Shown here: positions 52,775 through 60,778 of the stretch, in pieces | How positions within the stretch are numbered: the stretch's first letter is position 1 | Layout of the letters: every line of letters begins with the position of its first letter | Assembly (NCBI GenBank): GCA_964571235.1 | Contig: CAZNAI010000004.1 | Location: 372,001-436,000, forward strand | Direction of reading: 5' to 3' | Source of the DNA: JACRAV01 sp964571235 | GTDB lineage: Bacteria; Zixibacteria; MSB-5A5; GN15; FEB-12 | DNA length: 64,000 bases | Position numbers and translations under genes: made by a program | The notes under the pieces: model-generated | The model's database searches: none | What the model saw: the letters and a program-made list of their open reading frames with translations, nothing else | What the model was told of the DNA's origin: nothing

Positions 52775-53122
52775 ATGTCTGACTTAGTAGTTCGGAGAAT
52801 TTCAAAGTACTGCTTATTGGCATTCTTGTGCATCGCCTATTTGTTTGGTCGAAGGCAGTTCTTTGGTATTCCGCCTATCGCAGACACGATCATAATGAGC
52901 AGACCCTTTCTTCAGTTTGCTAGATCTTATTTGCCGCTCGCCTTTGTCGGTTTTATAGGTTGTGAAATGGTGCTGGCCTTCAGAAAGTACGGTTGGGGCT
53001 TTCTTCTCCACCCAATGCGCAAACCACAAGACATTCGGAACGAAGGCCCCCGAATTTGGCCTTGGTTCGTTGGCATGGTGGTCGTGAGTGAAGTGACGTT
53101 TCTCTGTCTCTCTTTGGCTTAG
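52775..53122 (+). CDS. Small membrane protein of unknown function
   Basis: The 115-residue frame has three likely membrane segments: YCLLAFLCIAYLF (about 12-24), YLPLAFVGFIGCEMVLAF (51-68) and WFVGMVVVSEVTFLCLSL (97-114). The spacer is basic and contains YGWGFLLHPMRKPQDIRNEG. I recognise no family. It has a normal length for a small membrane protein but no good ribosome site, sits alone between two repeat blocks and looks AT-richer than the genes around it. It may be a recent arrival. I treat it as a probable gene. Confidence 0.55.
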   Translation: MSDLVVRRISKYCLLAFLCIAYLFGRRQFFGIPPIADTIIMSRPFLQFARSYLPLAFVGFIGCEMVLAFRKYGWGFLLHPMRKPQDIRNEGPRIWPWFVGMVVVSEVTFLCLSLA

Positions 53123-53515
53123 TAGGACGGGCTCTTCAACGAACTCGCCAAATACCTATTAGACACAACCGTGCTACCAAGCAATGCAGGCTCGCAGACG
53201 AGCCTGCCCTACGAAAGAATCGGGAACGCGGCGGACAGGAATGTCTGCCACGCACGGCAATTTCTTTCGTAGGTCAATCCCGTCTTCGGGGTTGACGTTT
53301 TGCATCCAGAAGAAGATGTCACCCGCGAAGACGCGAGTGACCTACGAAGAAAAGATGTCGGGTTTCTCGTCCGGCTATCGCCGGACTTCGGAACGCCGAC
53401 CTACAAGAGTCTGCCCGACGAAGAGGTTGGCAACGCGGCGGACAGGAATGTCCGCCACGCACTTAACGTAGCCTTGTTTGCACTGGGAAATCCTTGCCCC
53501 GCTACGACATTCCCC
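53123..53515. repeat. Repeat block with a full bipartite GTAGGTC element (copy 3)
   Basis: A half element GCAGGCTCG-CAGA-CGAGCCTGC (53186-53207) ends CCTACGAAA. GGCGGACA-GGAA-TGTCTGCC (53230-53249) and GGCGGACA-GGAA-TGTCCGCC (53437-53456) are two copies of the NACGCGG-type palindrome. The full element at 53261-53354 has ends TTTCTTTCGTAGGTCA and TGACCTACGAAGAAAA, with hairpins GTCAATCCC/GGGGTTGAC and GTCACCCGC/GCGAGTGAC. GTCCGGC-TATC-GCCGGAC follows at 53370, then GCCGACCTAC. Frames here only translate repeats. Confidence 0.78.
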
Positions 53516-53544
53516 TTGCCTGTAACCGCACGATTTGGTATACT
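53516..53544 (+). promoter_or_regulatory. Candidate sigma-70 promoter of the STAS gene
   Basis: TTGCCT (53516-53521) and TATACT (53539-53544) are separated by 17 bases, 38 bases before the STAS start. The leader contains a small AGTCC...GGACT hairpin just upstream of the ATG, and no clear ribosome site. Confidence 0.5.
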
Positions 53545-53582
53545 TTAGATAACGGGAATAGTCCCCTTCCGGACTTTCAACG

Positions 53583-53993
53583 ATGGATAATATACAGATT
53601 TCGCTTTCAGAGACGGATGCCGACCGCCAGGTCTCGCGTGTGCGAGTTGACGGCGTTATCGATACCCTGACTGCCGGTGAGCTTGAAGAAGTGATCGATT
53701 CGCTCCTCAAGCGCGGGCGGTACCGGATCGTGGTCGATCTGGCCGGTGTGGACTATATTTCGTCTGCCGGGTGGGGGATTTTCATTTCGCATATCAAAGA
53801 TGTCCGGGCCAACGACGGCGATATCAAGCTGTCGGGGATGGTGCCGGATGTGTACGAGATATTTCAGCTTTTGGAGTTCGACAACATTCTGCAGGCATTC
53901 GGATCGGTGGATGAGGCGGCCCGGTCGTACCCTTCGGGAGGGTCGGGCGACGGTCAAAAAAAAAAGCCGATGAAGTCACGCGACTCCGAGTAG
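53583..53993 (+). CDS. STAS-domain anti-sigma antagonist-like protein, frame broken at A10
   Basis: The 136-residue reading has a full STAS fold in residues 1-112: RVDGVIDTLTAGELEEVIDS, then RYRIVVDLAGVDYISSAGWG and a C-terminal NILQAFGSVDEAARS. The phosphorylation motif reads YISSAG (58-63). Aligned ungapped with SpoIIAA the phosphoserine falls on Ala62, with Ser60 and Ser61 next to it, so phosphorylation is uncertain. The frame then enters a low-complexity Gly/Ser linker, meets ten A bases and stops 13 codons after the run begins. The adjacent kinase-phosphatase fusion is the natural partner. Confidence 0.88.
   Translation: MDNIQISLSETDADRQVSRVRVDGVIDTLTAGELEEVIDSLLKRGRYRIVVDLAGVDYISSAGWGIFISHIKDVRANDGDIKLSGMVPDVYEIFQLLEFDNILQAFGSVDEAARSYPSGGSGDGQKKKPMKSRDSE
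53956..53965 (+). other. A10 homopolymer, possible slippage site
   Basis: Ten consecutive A follow CGGTC and precede GCC. In the STAS frame they read CAA AAA AAA AAG. One extra A would join the STAS frame to the open frame at 53966-54262. This could be transcriptional slippage, a real frameshift mutation, or a sequencing or assembly error. Confidence 0.7.
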
Positions 53994-54262
53994 TCGATAG
54001 GTCGACCGCGGTAGCGGAATACCCGCTCTCGGCCAGCACCTCGACCTTCATCGGTTCAGCCGAAACAGTAAGCACCGATCTTGAAGGCGCGATATTGCAG
54101 ATTGTGCGACGCGATCCGTTCGCGTCGATCAGCGAAATTGTCTTTGATTTGCAACGTCGGTCCGATCACAACGCCGGGTGGTGGAATGTGTTCGGAGTAC
54201 TCCGGCGAAACCGATTGCTGACCAGGCGATCACGGTTCCGGTTTGCCTGGCGGCGAAGTTAG
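53966..54262 (+). CDS. 98-codon out-of-frame C-terminal extension of the STAS protein
   Basis: This frame is open from the A10 run to TAG at 54260-54262 and has no start codon of its own near its beginning. It encodes ADEVTRLRVVDRSTAVAEYP, a Ser/Thr-rich segment, then DLEGAILQIVRRDPFASISE and a basic end with WWNVFGVLRRNRLLTRRSR. The latter half looks like a compact helical or winged-helix domain with a basic tail. I recognise no named family. Its length, composition and position argue it is a true domain of the STAS protein. Confidence 0.6.
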   Translation, partial: ADEVTRLRVVDRSTAVAEYPLSASTSTFIGSAETVSTDLEGAILQIVRRDPFASISEIVFDLQRRSDHNAGWWNVFGVLRRNRLLTRRSRFRFAWRRS

Positions 54263-54340
54263 CGCGCGTAGCACAGACAGGGAAGTTTGTGTCCTCATGA
54301 CTTTCGGCGAATGTACGCCGGAGTAGCGCGTCAGGAGAGT

Positions 54341-55942
54341 ATGAGTACGTTTCTTATCGCATTTGCGCTCGGCGCAGGGCTTGCGACTGCCGTGTTGCTA
54401 CTTGTCCGTCGCGGCAAGACAGGCGGTCAGAGCGAGCGTAAGCCCGACGATCATCTGGAAATTCTCGCACAAATCTCGGGGGCACACTCCTACGACGACG
54501 CAGTCAAGGCGGCGATGGCCTATGTCAATTCGCTCAAGGGTGTGACTCAGTCACTCTATCTTTCAAAGCGCGGCGATCATCTTCGGGTAGAGAATACACT
54601 CGGGTACGACGGCGCCGCTGATCCGTCCACTTCGTGTTCCTACCACCGTCGCTGGGAAGCCAGTTTCACCGCGCGACACGGATTACTTGCATTGACTGAT
54701 GTTGCGGATATTGCATCTGATAGCGATTCGATCACCCATCGATTCCCCGGACTGAGCCGATGCCTTCCGGTATTCTGGGGTCACCATGTCTACGGCTTGA
54801 TCCTGCTTGAACTGAACGGGCGAGATGTCGATTCTGGTTTGCACACTCAGTTGCGGACAGTCAGCCAAATGCTCTCAGCCGTCGCTCATATCGATTCGGT
54901 GCGCGGGACAGAGCTTGCTCGGACCCTCAACGGTAATGGTGAGTCGTCCACGCAAGAGCAAGGCGATCATCGGCCGGCAAGACAAGTCCTTCGGCTGGTG
55001 CGGCACAGGAATTCCGAAACAGTAGTCAGGCGATTGATCGGGACCGCGCAGTCCGAGATCGGTCTTGAGCGATTTGTTGGGATCTATGAGCCGAAAAATC
55101 GTACCGAATCTCTGCAGGTAGTGGCAGGCGGAATACACCACACGTTGCATGTCCCCCGCCGGGAGTCATTTGAGTTGTTGGTCTCGCGGTTGAGGGGGTC
55201 AAAAGTTGTCGATATCCATGCCCCGGCGGCAGGGGGAAGTATCGATGAACTTTCCTGCGAATTGGCTCGCGGCGGCCTGCGGCACGCAGTCGCTTTTCCA
55301 CTCTCGCCCAATCGTCGGGGACTCATTGCCTGGGCCGATTCAAAGCCGCCATCGGAGATTGCCCAGAAGCTGATCTTTTTCAATGACGCCGCGGCCGAGT
55401 TGGTCGAAAATGCCGAGTCGTTTGAGCGTGTCGAAGAGTTGTCGCACACCGACCCGCTGACGGGATTGTACAATCACCGTTACCTGCAGGACCGACTTGC
55501 CCAGGAAGTCAATCGCGCACGACGGTATCGCCGCGCATTGGGGCTTGTGATGATCGATGTCGACCTGCTCAAAACGGTAAACGACAAATTCGGCCATCAG
55601 GCGGGGGATGCTGTTCTCTGCCAGATGGGAAAGTTGTTTCGGCAGTCAGTGCGCGACAACGACGTGGTTGCCCGGTATGGCGGCGACGAATTCTGTGTGG
55701 TGATGCCGGAAGCAGATCTGTCGACCTGTGAACTGTTTATGGCGCGTATTAGAACCGGTCTTGCGACCAGCGAGTTTGAACTACCCGGCGAGGCCCAGCG
55801 AGTCAAATGCACCATCTCGCTCGGAGCGGCCGTTTTTCCAGAGCACGGCGACAATCCCGAAAAACTGATCTTCGCCGCTGACATGGGGCTTTTGAAAGCC
55901 AAAGAGCAGGGTCGCAATACCAGCCAGCTCTTCCAATCGTAG
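54341..55942 (+). CDS. GAF-like sensor diguanylate cyclase
   Basis: The ATG at 54341 with AGGAG upstream gives MSTFLIAFALGAGLATAVLL, an N-terminal membrane anchor; 533 residues. Two GAF-like modules appear to fill about 40-200 and 225-365. The GGDEF domain follows: HTDPLTGLYNHRYLQDRLAQ, VMIDVDLLKTVNDKFGHQAG and VARYGGDEFCVVMPEADL with an intact GGDEF active site. A classical RxxD inhibitory site is not evident upstream of GGDEF. It should make cyclic di-GMP, often a switch between motility and polysaccharide. The exopolysaccharide genes come next. Confidence 0.92.
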   Translation: MSTFLIAFALGAGLATAVLLLVRRGKTGGQSERKPDDHLEILAQISGAHSYDDAVKAAMAYVNSLKGVTQSLYLSKRGDHLRVENTLGYDGAADPSTSCSYHRRWEASFTARHGLLALTDVADIASDSDSITHRFPGLSRCLPVFWGHHVYGLILLELNGRDVDSGLHTQLRTVSQMLSAVAHIDSVRGTELARTLNGNGESSTQEQGDHRPARQVLRLVRHRNSETVVRRLIGTAQSEIGLERFVGIYEPKNRTESLQVVAGGIHHTLHVPRRESFELLVSRLRGSKVVDIHAPAAGGSIDELSCELARGGLRHAVAFPLSPNRRGLIAWADSKPPSEIAQKLIFFNDAAAELVENAESFERVEELSHTDPLTGLYNHRYLQDRLAQEVNRARRYRRALGLVMIDVDLLKTVNDKFGHQAGDAVLCQMGKLFRQSVRDNDVVARYGGDEFCVVMPEADLSTCELFMARIRTGLATSEFELPGEAQRVKCTISLGAAVFPEHGDNPEKLIFAADMGLLKAKEQGRNTSQLFQS

Positions 55943-55965
55943 CGCCTTGCCTTTTTGGTAACCCT

Positions 55966-55994
55966 TTGACAAGCGGGATTTTAGTCTTTACACC
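55966..55994 (+). promoter_or_regulatory. Candidate sigma-70 promoter of the exopolysaccharide genes
   Basis: TTGACA (55966-55971) is a perfect -35. TACACC (55989-55994) lies 17 bases on and is a weak -10. The leader to the exporter gene would be about 105 bases. Confidence 0.35.
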
Positions 55995-56103
55995 TCACTT
56001 GAAGGATCGGTATATTCGGCCTGTCGCCGGGGTACTGCCCCGAGCGGCAATTGTATAACGCCTGACAGTCACGGAACGGCCAAACCAGCGGATGGGAATT
56101 GTC

Positions 56104-57063
56104 ATGAAGTCAGTATTAGCCCTGTGTCTTTTCTTTCTTGCCTTCGCGCCGACAGCCTTTGCCGATTACGAAATCGGACAAGATGATGTCCTGGATGTTC
56201 GGTTCTGGCAAAAGCCGCAGTTCAACGCCTCGGTCAAAGTCGATGGAAGCGGCAAAATTGCGCTGGATATCTTGGGCCAGATCGACGCGGCCGGCAAGAC
56301 GATCACCGAACTTCAAAACGACATTGTCCGCCTGATCTCCCGATTCGACAAAGACATTTCGCAGGTGGTGGTCAGAGTTACCGAGTATAATCACAACTTT
56401 GTGTATGTGACCGGACAGGCGCGGACACCGGGCAAGCACTCGTTTGAAGAAATTCCCGATCTGTGGACCATCATCAATGAAGCCGGTGGCATCAATGAGC
56501 TTGGTGATTTATCACGAGTAACAATCATACGGGGTGGCGCCGACGCCGGCAAAATCGAGTATGCCAATGTCGCCGATGCTTTGGCGACTGGCGATATGTC
56601 GCGCCTGCCAAAAGTCCGCCGGGAAGATACTATAGAAATCCCGCGTTCACCGGCAAGCATTCCGCAGTCGACAGTCGTTCAACCGATGACTCAGAAAAAC
56701 TTTGTATATGTTGTCGGTGCGGTCAACCGTCCCGGCCCTATAGAGTTTCAGGAGAATTCCGATATTCTCGACGTACTGGCGCTGGCGGGAGGGCCGTCGC
56801 CAAATGCCGATCTGAAGAATGCCCGGTTGATAACCCGTGACGGCTACTATGCCCAGACGTTGAAAGTGAACCTTGACAAGTATTCCAAAGAAGGCCGCCC
56901 GGCCCGCTACGTTGTGCGCAAAGAAGACACGTTCGTTGTGCCGCCCAAAGGTCAGGGATTTTTGGGGGTCGGGCTTGGCACGATCGCCGGAGTCGGCGGC
57001 GCCGCCACAACCATCATTTTGCTCATTGATCGGCTGAACAATAACAATAACACCACGCGCTGA
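56104..57063 (+). CDS. Polysaccharide export protein (SLBB, Wza-like)
   Basis: I start at the ATG at 56104 after GGGA; 319 residues. A signal peptide (SVLALCLFFLAFAPTAFA) is followed by the export domain with YEIGQDDVLDVRFWQKPQFN, then SLBB modules (NFVYVTGQARTPGKHSFEEI; NFVYVVGAVNRPGPIEFQEN). The C-terminus has a Gly/Ala-rich hydrophobic stretch, VGLGTIAGVGGAATTIILLI, which would be the outer-membrane or inner-membrane anchor. Wza-type proteins form the outer-membrane exit for exopolysaccharide. No lipobox Cys is visible. Confidence 0.92.
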   Translation: MKSVLALCLFFLAFAPTAFADYEIGQDDVLDVRFWQKPQFNASVKVDGSGKIALDILGQIDAAGKTITELQNDIVRLISRFDKDISQVVVRVTEYNHNFVYVTGQARTPGKHSFEEIPDLWTIINEAGGINELGDLSRVTIIRGGADAGKIEYANVADALATGDMSRLPKVRREDTIEIPRSPASIPQSTVVQPMTQKNFVYVVGAVNRPGPIEFQENSDILDVLALAGGPSPNADLKNARLITRDGYYAQTLKVNLDKYSKEGRPARYVVRKEDTFVVPPKGQGFLGVGLGTIAGVGGAATTIILLIDRLNNNNNTTR

Positions 57064-57078
57064 AGGCCGAATCGACTC

Positions 57079-58200
57079 ATGGAAACTTACCGGGTATCGA
57101 GCAAAGTTACCGACCGCAATCGCGAATATCTGATCCAGACGAGTAACGATTCCGCGCTGGGTGCGGTGGCGACCAGTGTCTATGTAAACGGTGAGCCGAA
57201 AGAAACGGTCAACTGCCCGCATCCGAGCGATGTCTCTCCGCAGGACATTCTGTCGCTGGTCAAGCTGGCCCACGGCGAGAAGAAAAAAGAAATCGAAACA
57301 TTGCTCGGGGCCTACCATCGGGCACTTGATAGTGGCGCCCCGGAAATGCTCTTTCATCTTGGCACTGCGTTCTATTACAAGGGATTCATCGAGGAAGCTC
57401 TTGAGCTTTTTCTCTCGGCTGTTCGGGTCAAGCCGGATTACCATGAGGCGCTCAATTATCTGGGGATGACTCAGCTTTCCGCCGGTCGCCTGCCCCAGGC
57501 GGTCGAATCGTTCGGCCGTGCGGTTGAACAGCGGCCGGCTTACGCCGATTACCGCAACAATCTCGGTGAAGCGCTTCTCCACAATGAAGACCCCCGCCGG
57601 GCGATTGCAGAGTTCGAGCAGGCTATCGGTATCAACATGTACTATGCCGACGCCTACTTAAATCTCGGCATGGCCCATGTCGCGATTGCGCTCAATTATG
57701 CCAAGGGACAGATCGACCAGCAGGCTATGGCCAAAATCGCCGACTGTTTCCGCAAAGCCTCGCTCATCTACGCCGGATACGCCACGCCGCAGTACGAAGA
57801 AGGCCTTACCGCGCTTGCCCAGCAGGATCTACTGCGCGCCCACGCCATTTTTCGCCGCATTCGCGAATCGAAGAAAGAAAATCATCGGCGGGAGTTTTCT
57901 TCGTACTACATGAAGTTCATCACGTTCCCCGATCTTGTGAATGAACAGGTGATCGCCGACCGTATTTCGTTCTTGAAGTCCGAGATCGAAAAGAATCCCA
58001 ACTATGTCGATCTGCATGCCGAGCTGGGGCACTCGTATCTGGAACAATCCCGCCTGGCCTGGCAACGGGGGGTCGAACAATTCCGTCGCAGTTCCGAGAT
58101 CAATCCGTCATTGTCGAAAGTTCGTGTGGCGCTGGATGTCACGCAGGAAACGTATCAGGCGATGGCGCACGCCCTTCGCAGAATCTCCGAGAAAGGATAG
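57079..58200 (+). CDS. TPR protein of the exopolysaccharide cluster
   Basis: The 373-residue protein has an N-terminal beta-rich region (SKVTDRNREYLIQTSNDSAL), then TPR units: FHLGTAFYYKGFIEEALELF, LNYLGMTQLSAGRLPQAVES, YRNNLGEALLHNEDPRRAIA and LNLGMAHVAIALNYAKGQID. No membrane helix is visible, so it is probably cytoplasmic. TPR proteins in exopolysaccharide loci often act as scaffolds for polymerase or kinase. It is 15 bases after the exporter and is followed by the kinase after six bases. Confidence 0.83.
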   Translation: METYRVSSKVTDRNREYLIQTSNDSALGAVATSVYVNGEPKETVNCPHPSDVSPQDILSLVKLAHGEKKKEIETLLGAYHRALDSGAPEMLFHLGTAFYYKGFIEEALELFLSAVRVKPDYHEALNYLGMTQLSAGRLPQAVESFGRAVEQRPAYADYRNNLGEALLHNEDPRRAIAEFEQAIGINMYYADAYLNLGMAHVAIALNYAKGQIDQQAMAKIADCFRKASLIYAGYATPQYEEGLTALAQQDLLRAHAIFRRIRESKKENHRREFSSYYMKFITFPDLVNEQVIADRISFLKSEIEKNPNYVDLHAELGHSYLEQSRLAWQRGVEQFRRSSEINPSLSKVRVALDVTQETYQAMAHALRRISEKG

Positions 58201-58206
58201 CATTTC

Positions 58207-58989
58207 GTGGCCAACGGCACCTCGGTTATCGACTACTTCAACATGGAGACGGATTTCGCGACCGAATTCCGTCGGCTACTGCATAATATCAAGAACACGC
58301 CGTCCGACACCGAACTTAAAGCGATTATGCTGACCTCGGCCATGTTGTCTGAGGGCAAGTCGACAGTCGCTGTTTTTCTGGCGATGACCGCCGCCCGCAA
58401 AGGGATGAAAACTCTTCTGCTCGATGCCGACCTGAGGCGGCCCACTGTGCACCGCTACTTTAGTCAAAACCGTGACAACGGCCTTGCCGAAATCCTCGCC
58501 GGCGAGACCGCGGCAAAGAATGTGACGCGGCGTACTGCGCTTGAGAAGCTCGACTTGATCTGCGCCGGAAGAGCAATTTCCAATCCCTCTGAGCTTTTCG
58601 ATTCCCGCTCGATTGGCAATGTCATCACTGAAATGAAGTTCTACTACGATCTGATCTTAGTCGACGCCCCGCCGGTTATTCCAGTGTCTGATCCGATGCT
58701 TCTGTCGCAGGAAGTCGACGGTGTCTTGATGATTGTCAAAGCGGGGCAGACCCAGCGCGAGGTGGTCAGGCGTGCCACCGAGATTTTGCGATCCCAGAGT
58801 CGCAAATTGATCGGAGTGGTTCTCAACAACATGGACGGCCAGTTGCCGTACTATTACGACTATTCCGCATACGGATACGATTATCATCCCAGACCCCAGG
58901 ATATTGACAAGAAGGGGAAAGACTCCGGACGGGGCAACCCCGGTTCCGGCGACAAGAAGTCGGCCCTCAAGCCGACTAAGAATTCATAG
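58207..58989 (+). CDS. Bacterial tyrosine kinase, CpsD/CapB type
   Basis: The 260-residue protein starts at a GTG. The Walker A-type loop SAMLSEGKST (44-53), Walker A' TLLLDADLRRPTVH, and Walker B DLILVDAPPVIPVSD are typical of BY-kinases. The C-terminal tail contains seven Tyr in YYYDYSAYGYDY, the autophosphorylation cluster, then a Lys/Gly/Asp-rich end. It is the cytoplasmic part only; the membrane activator (Wzc N-terminus or CapA) would be a separate protein and is not in the window. BY-kinases control polymer length and export. Confidence 0.92.
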   Translation: MANGTSVIDYFNMETDFATEFRRLLHNIKNTPSDTELKAIMLTSAMLSEGKSTVAVFLAMTAARKGMKTLLLDADLRRPTVHRYFSQNRDNGLAEILAGETAAKNVTRRTALEKLDLICAGRAISNPSELFDSRSIGNVITEMKFYYDLILVDAPPVIPVSDPMLLSQEVDGVLMIVKAGQTQREVVRRATEILRSQSRKLIGVVLNNMDGQLPYYYDYSAYGYDYHPRPQDIDKKGKDSGRGNPGSGDKKSALKPTKNS

Positions 58990-59012
58990 TCAAACCAGCG
59001 CGGGATTTCCTC

Positions 59013-59885
59013 ATGATCACGACGCGGAATGTACTGACAGTCGACCTCGAAGAGTGGTTTGTGGTCGAGGTGCTGGCGGGACGATATACCCCCGAGGACT
59101 GGCCAAAGCTTCCCGTCACGGTAGTACGCAACACCCGCCGTCTTCTTGAGCTCTTTCACCGCAAAGGTCGCCGCGCGACTTTCTTTGTGCTGGGATGGTG
59201 CGCTGAGCAATACCCACAGTTGATGCGCGAGATTGTCGACGCCGGGCATGAGGTCGCGTGCCACAGCTTCTACCATACCAGGGTCGACAAGCTCAACCCG
59301 GAACAATTTCGAGACGACACCGAGCGGGTGATGAACGCCATTGTCGCGGCCACCGGAGTCAGACCAATCGGCTATCGGGCGCCCAGTTGGTCGCTCAATC
59401 CGTCGACCACCTGGGCTTTTGAAATTCTGGCCGAACTCGGCTTTGAATACGACAGTTCGATTTTCCCGATTAAGCACGACCTCTACGGTGTACCCGGCGC
59501 TCCTCGGCGGATTTTCAAAATGGCGCTCTCGGGCGGGCGCTCGCTCTGGGAAGTGCCCGCCTCCACAATCCGTTTTTTCGGACAAAACCTGCCCGTCACC
59601 GGGGGCGGTTATCTGCGCCACTCCCCGTATTGGTACTCCCGCGCTATGGTGCGCAAGCTCAACAATGAAGGACTACCGGCTATTGTCTATATCCATCCGT
59701 GGGAGCTTGACCCGAATTTGCCGCGTATTGAGGGCCTCTCGGCCATGCAGAAATTCCGGACCTACGGCTCGACCGCCGTTTTGGCAATGAAGCTTGAACG
59801 CCTATTGGATGACTTTGACTTTGTGTCTATGTCGGAATATGTCCTGTCCACCACCCGAAGGAAAATCGGATTTGAGCATGGGTAG
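59013..59885 (+). CDS. Polysaccharide deacetylase (DUF3473, XrtA-associated type)
   Basis: The 290-residue protein is a NodB-type deacetylase: NVLTVDLEEWFVVE with the catalytic Asp and acidic pair, ATFFVLGWCAEQYPQLMREI, GHEVACHSFYHTRVDKL with the metal His residues, and GYRAPSWSLNPSTTWAFEIL. The C-terminal YIHPWELDPNLPRI segment is typical of the DUF3473 branch seen in exosortase (XrtA) exopolysaccharide loci. It should remove acetyl groups from a secreted glycan or its lipid-linked precursor. No exosortase gene is visible in the window. Confidence 0.93.
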   Translation: MITTRNVLTVDLEEWFVVEVLAGRYTPEDWPKLPVTVVRNTRRLLELFHRKGRRATFFVLGWCAEQYPQLMREIVDAGHEVACHSFYHTRVDKLNPEQFRDDTERVMNAIVAATGVRPIGYRAPSWSLNPSTTWAFEILAELGFEYDSSIFPIKHDLYGVPGAPRRIFKMALSGGRSLWEVPASTIRFFGQNLPVTGGGYLRHSPYWYSRAMVRKLNNEGLPAIVYIHPWELDPNLPRIEGLSAMQKFRTYGSTAVLAMKLERLLDDFDFVSMSEYVLSTTRRKIGFEHG

Positions 59886-59987
59886 TTTGGTCGGTTCTCG
59901 CGCCCAATTCGTGAATATTTCCTTGACCGGCGCGTGTATAACAGGCAAGTTGAGATTTCTGCTGGAGGAAGACAAGGAGATCTGAAC

Positions 59988-60656
59988 ATGAAGAGAGCAC
60001 TTATTGTAACGCTGGCCCTGTTGGTGGCGATCTCGTCCGCCTCTGCCGGCCGAAAGAAAGAGAAAACAGGCAAAGTTGAAAACGGAGTCTATACCGACGC
60101 CGAGTATGGATTCACGATCAAAGCCGGTGACAACTGGAATGCCAAGACCTTTGACGCCGAGTCGAACTTCCGGGTGTCGTTCGCACAGAAGAAGTTTGAT
60201 ATCCCGCCGGATTACATTTCGGCCCCGGACTACACCAAAGTCCCGCGTTTGGTGATGTGGATTGATACTTCATCGATGACCGCTTTTCCGTTTGTCGACT
60301 CGCTCATCAGCAATTCGTATAAGTCCAAGCAAAAGTCTGAGATTCTCAAGGAATTTGACCTGCTCAATGAACGCGATCTGCTCGCCAAGGGTCGCAAGCC
60401 GTTCAGTCTGGGTGAGGACAAAGGTGTCATCTGGGAGGGTCGGGCGGCCTACTCAAAGCAAATCCAGACCTCGGCATCCGGAACCGCCACCCGGCTTGTC
60501 AAGCTTGCCTATTACGGGGCCATTATTGCCGTTAAGCATGGCGACAGGATCGTCGCTTTCCAGCTTGAATCCGAAGAGACTTTCTATGACACTATTTTCA
60601 AGGATGTACAGGAGATCCTGGCGAGCCTGACCTGGCCGGCCGCCGCAAAGAACTGA
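59988..60656 (+). CDS. Exported protein of unknown function
   Basis: The ATG at 59988 with AAGGAG upstream gives 222 residues. A signal peptide (RALIVTLALLVAISSASAG) is cut after ASA. The mature part is GRKKEKTGKVENGVYTDAEY, then GFTIKAGDNWNAK, a mixed alpha/beta domain ending ETFYDTIFKDVQEILASLTW. It resembles small periplasmic or lipoprotein-like domains that test for surfactant or stress (for example PsbP-like folds), but I cannot name a family. It stands alone and ends at a good terminator. Confidence 0.75.
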   Translation: MKRALIVTLALLVAISSASAGRKKEKTGKVENGVYTDAEYGFTIKAGDNWNAKTFDAESNFRVSFAQKKFDIPPDYISAPDYTKVPRLVMWIDTSSMTAFPFVDSLISNSYKSKQKSEILKEFDLLNERDLLAKGRKPFSLGEDKGVIWEGRAAYSKQIQTSASGTATRLVKLAYYGAIIAVKHGDRIVAFQLESEETFYDTIFKDVQEILASLTWPAAAKN

Positions 60657-60678
60657 ACACGCACTTTTTGAGCGACGG

Positions 60679-60708
60679 AAAGCCGGCTACAGCCGGCTTT
60701 CTTTTTTT
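60679..60708 (+). terminator. Rho-independent terminator
   Basis: Arms AAAGCCGGCT (60679-60688) and AGCCGGCTTT (60691-60700) with an AC turn are followed by CTTTTTTT, 23 bases after the previous gene ends. Confidence 0.92.
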
Positions 60709-60712
60709 GGTA

Positions 60713-60741
60713 TTGACCCCCCGTGTCGGCGGGACTATCTT
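60713..60741 (+). promoter_or_regulatory. Candidate sigma-70 promoter of lapA operon
   Basis: TTGACC (60713-60718) and TATCTT (60736-60741) are separated by 17 bases, immediately after the terminator and 38 bases before lapA. Confidence 0.55.
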
Positions 60742-60778
60742 GACCCCAACCGTGTGACCGAAAGAGACGGAAAGTAGT

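Noticed and set aside
53184..53548. Two overlapping plus-strand frames of 82-95 residues
   Set aside because: They cover the repeat block before the STAS promoter and have no coding signature.
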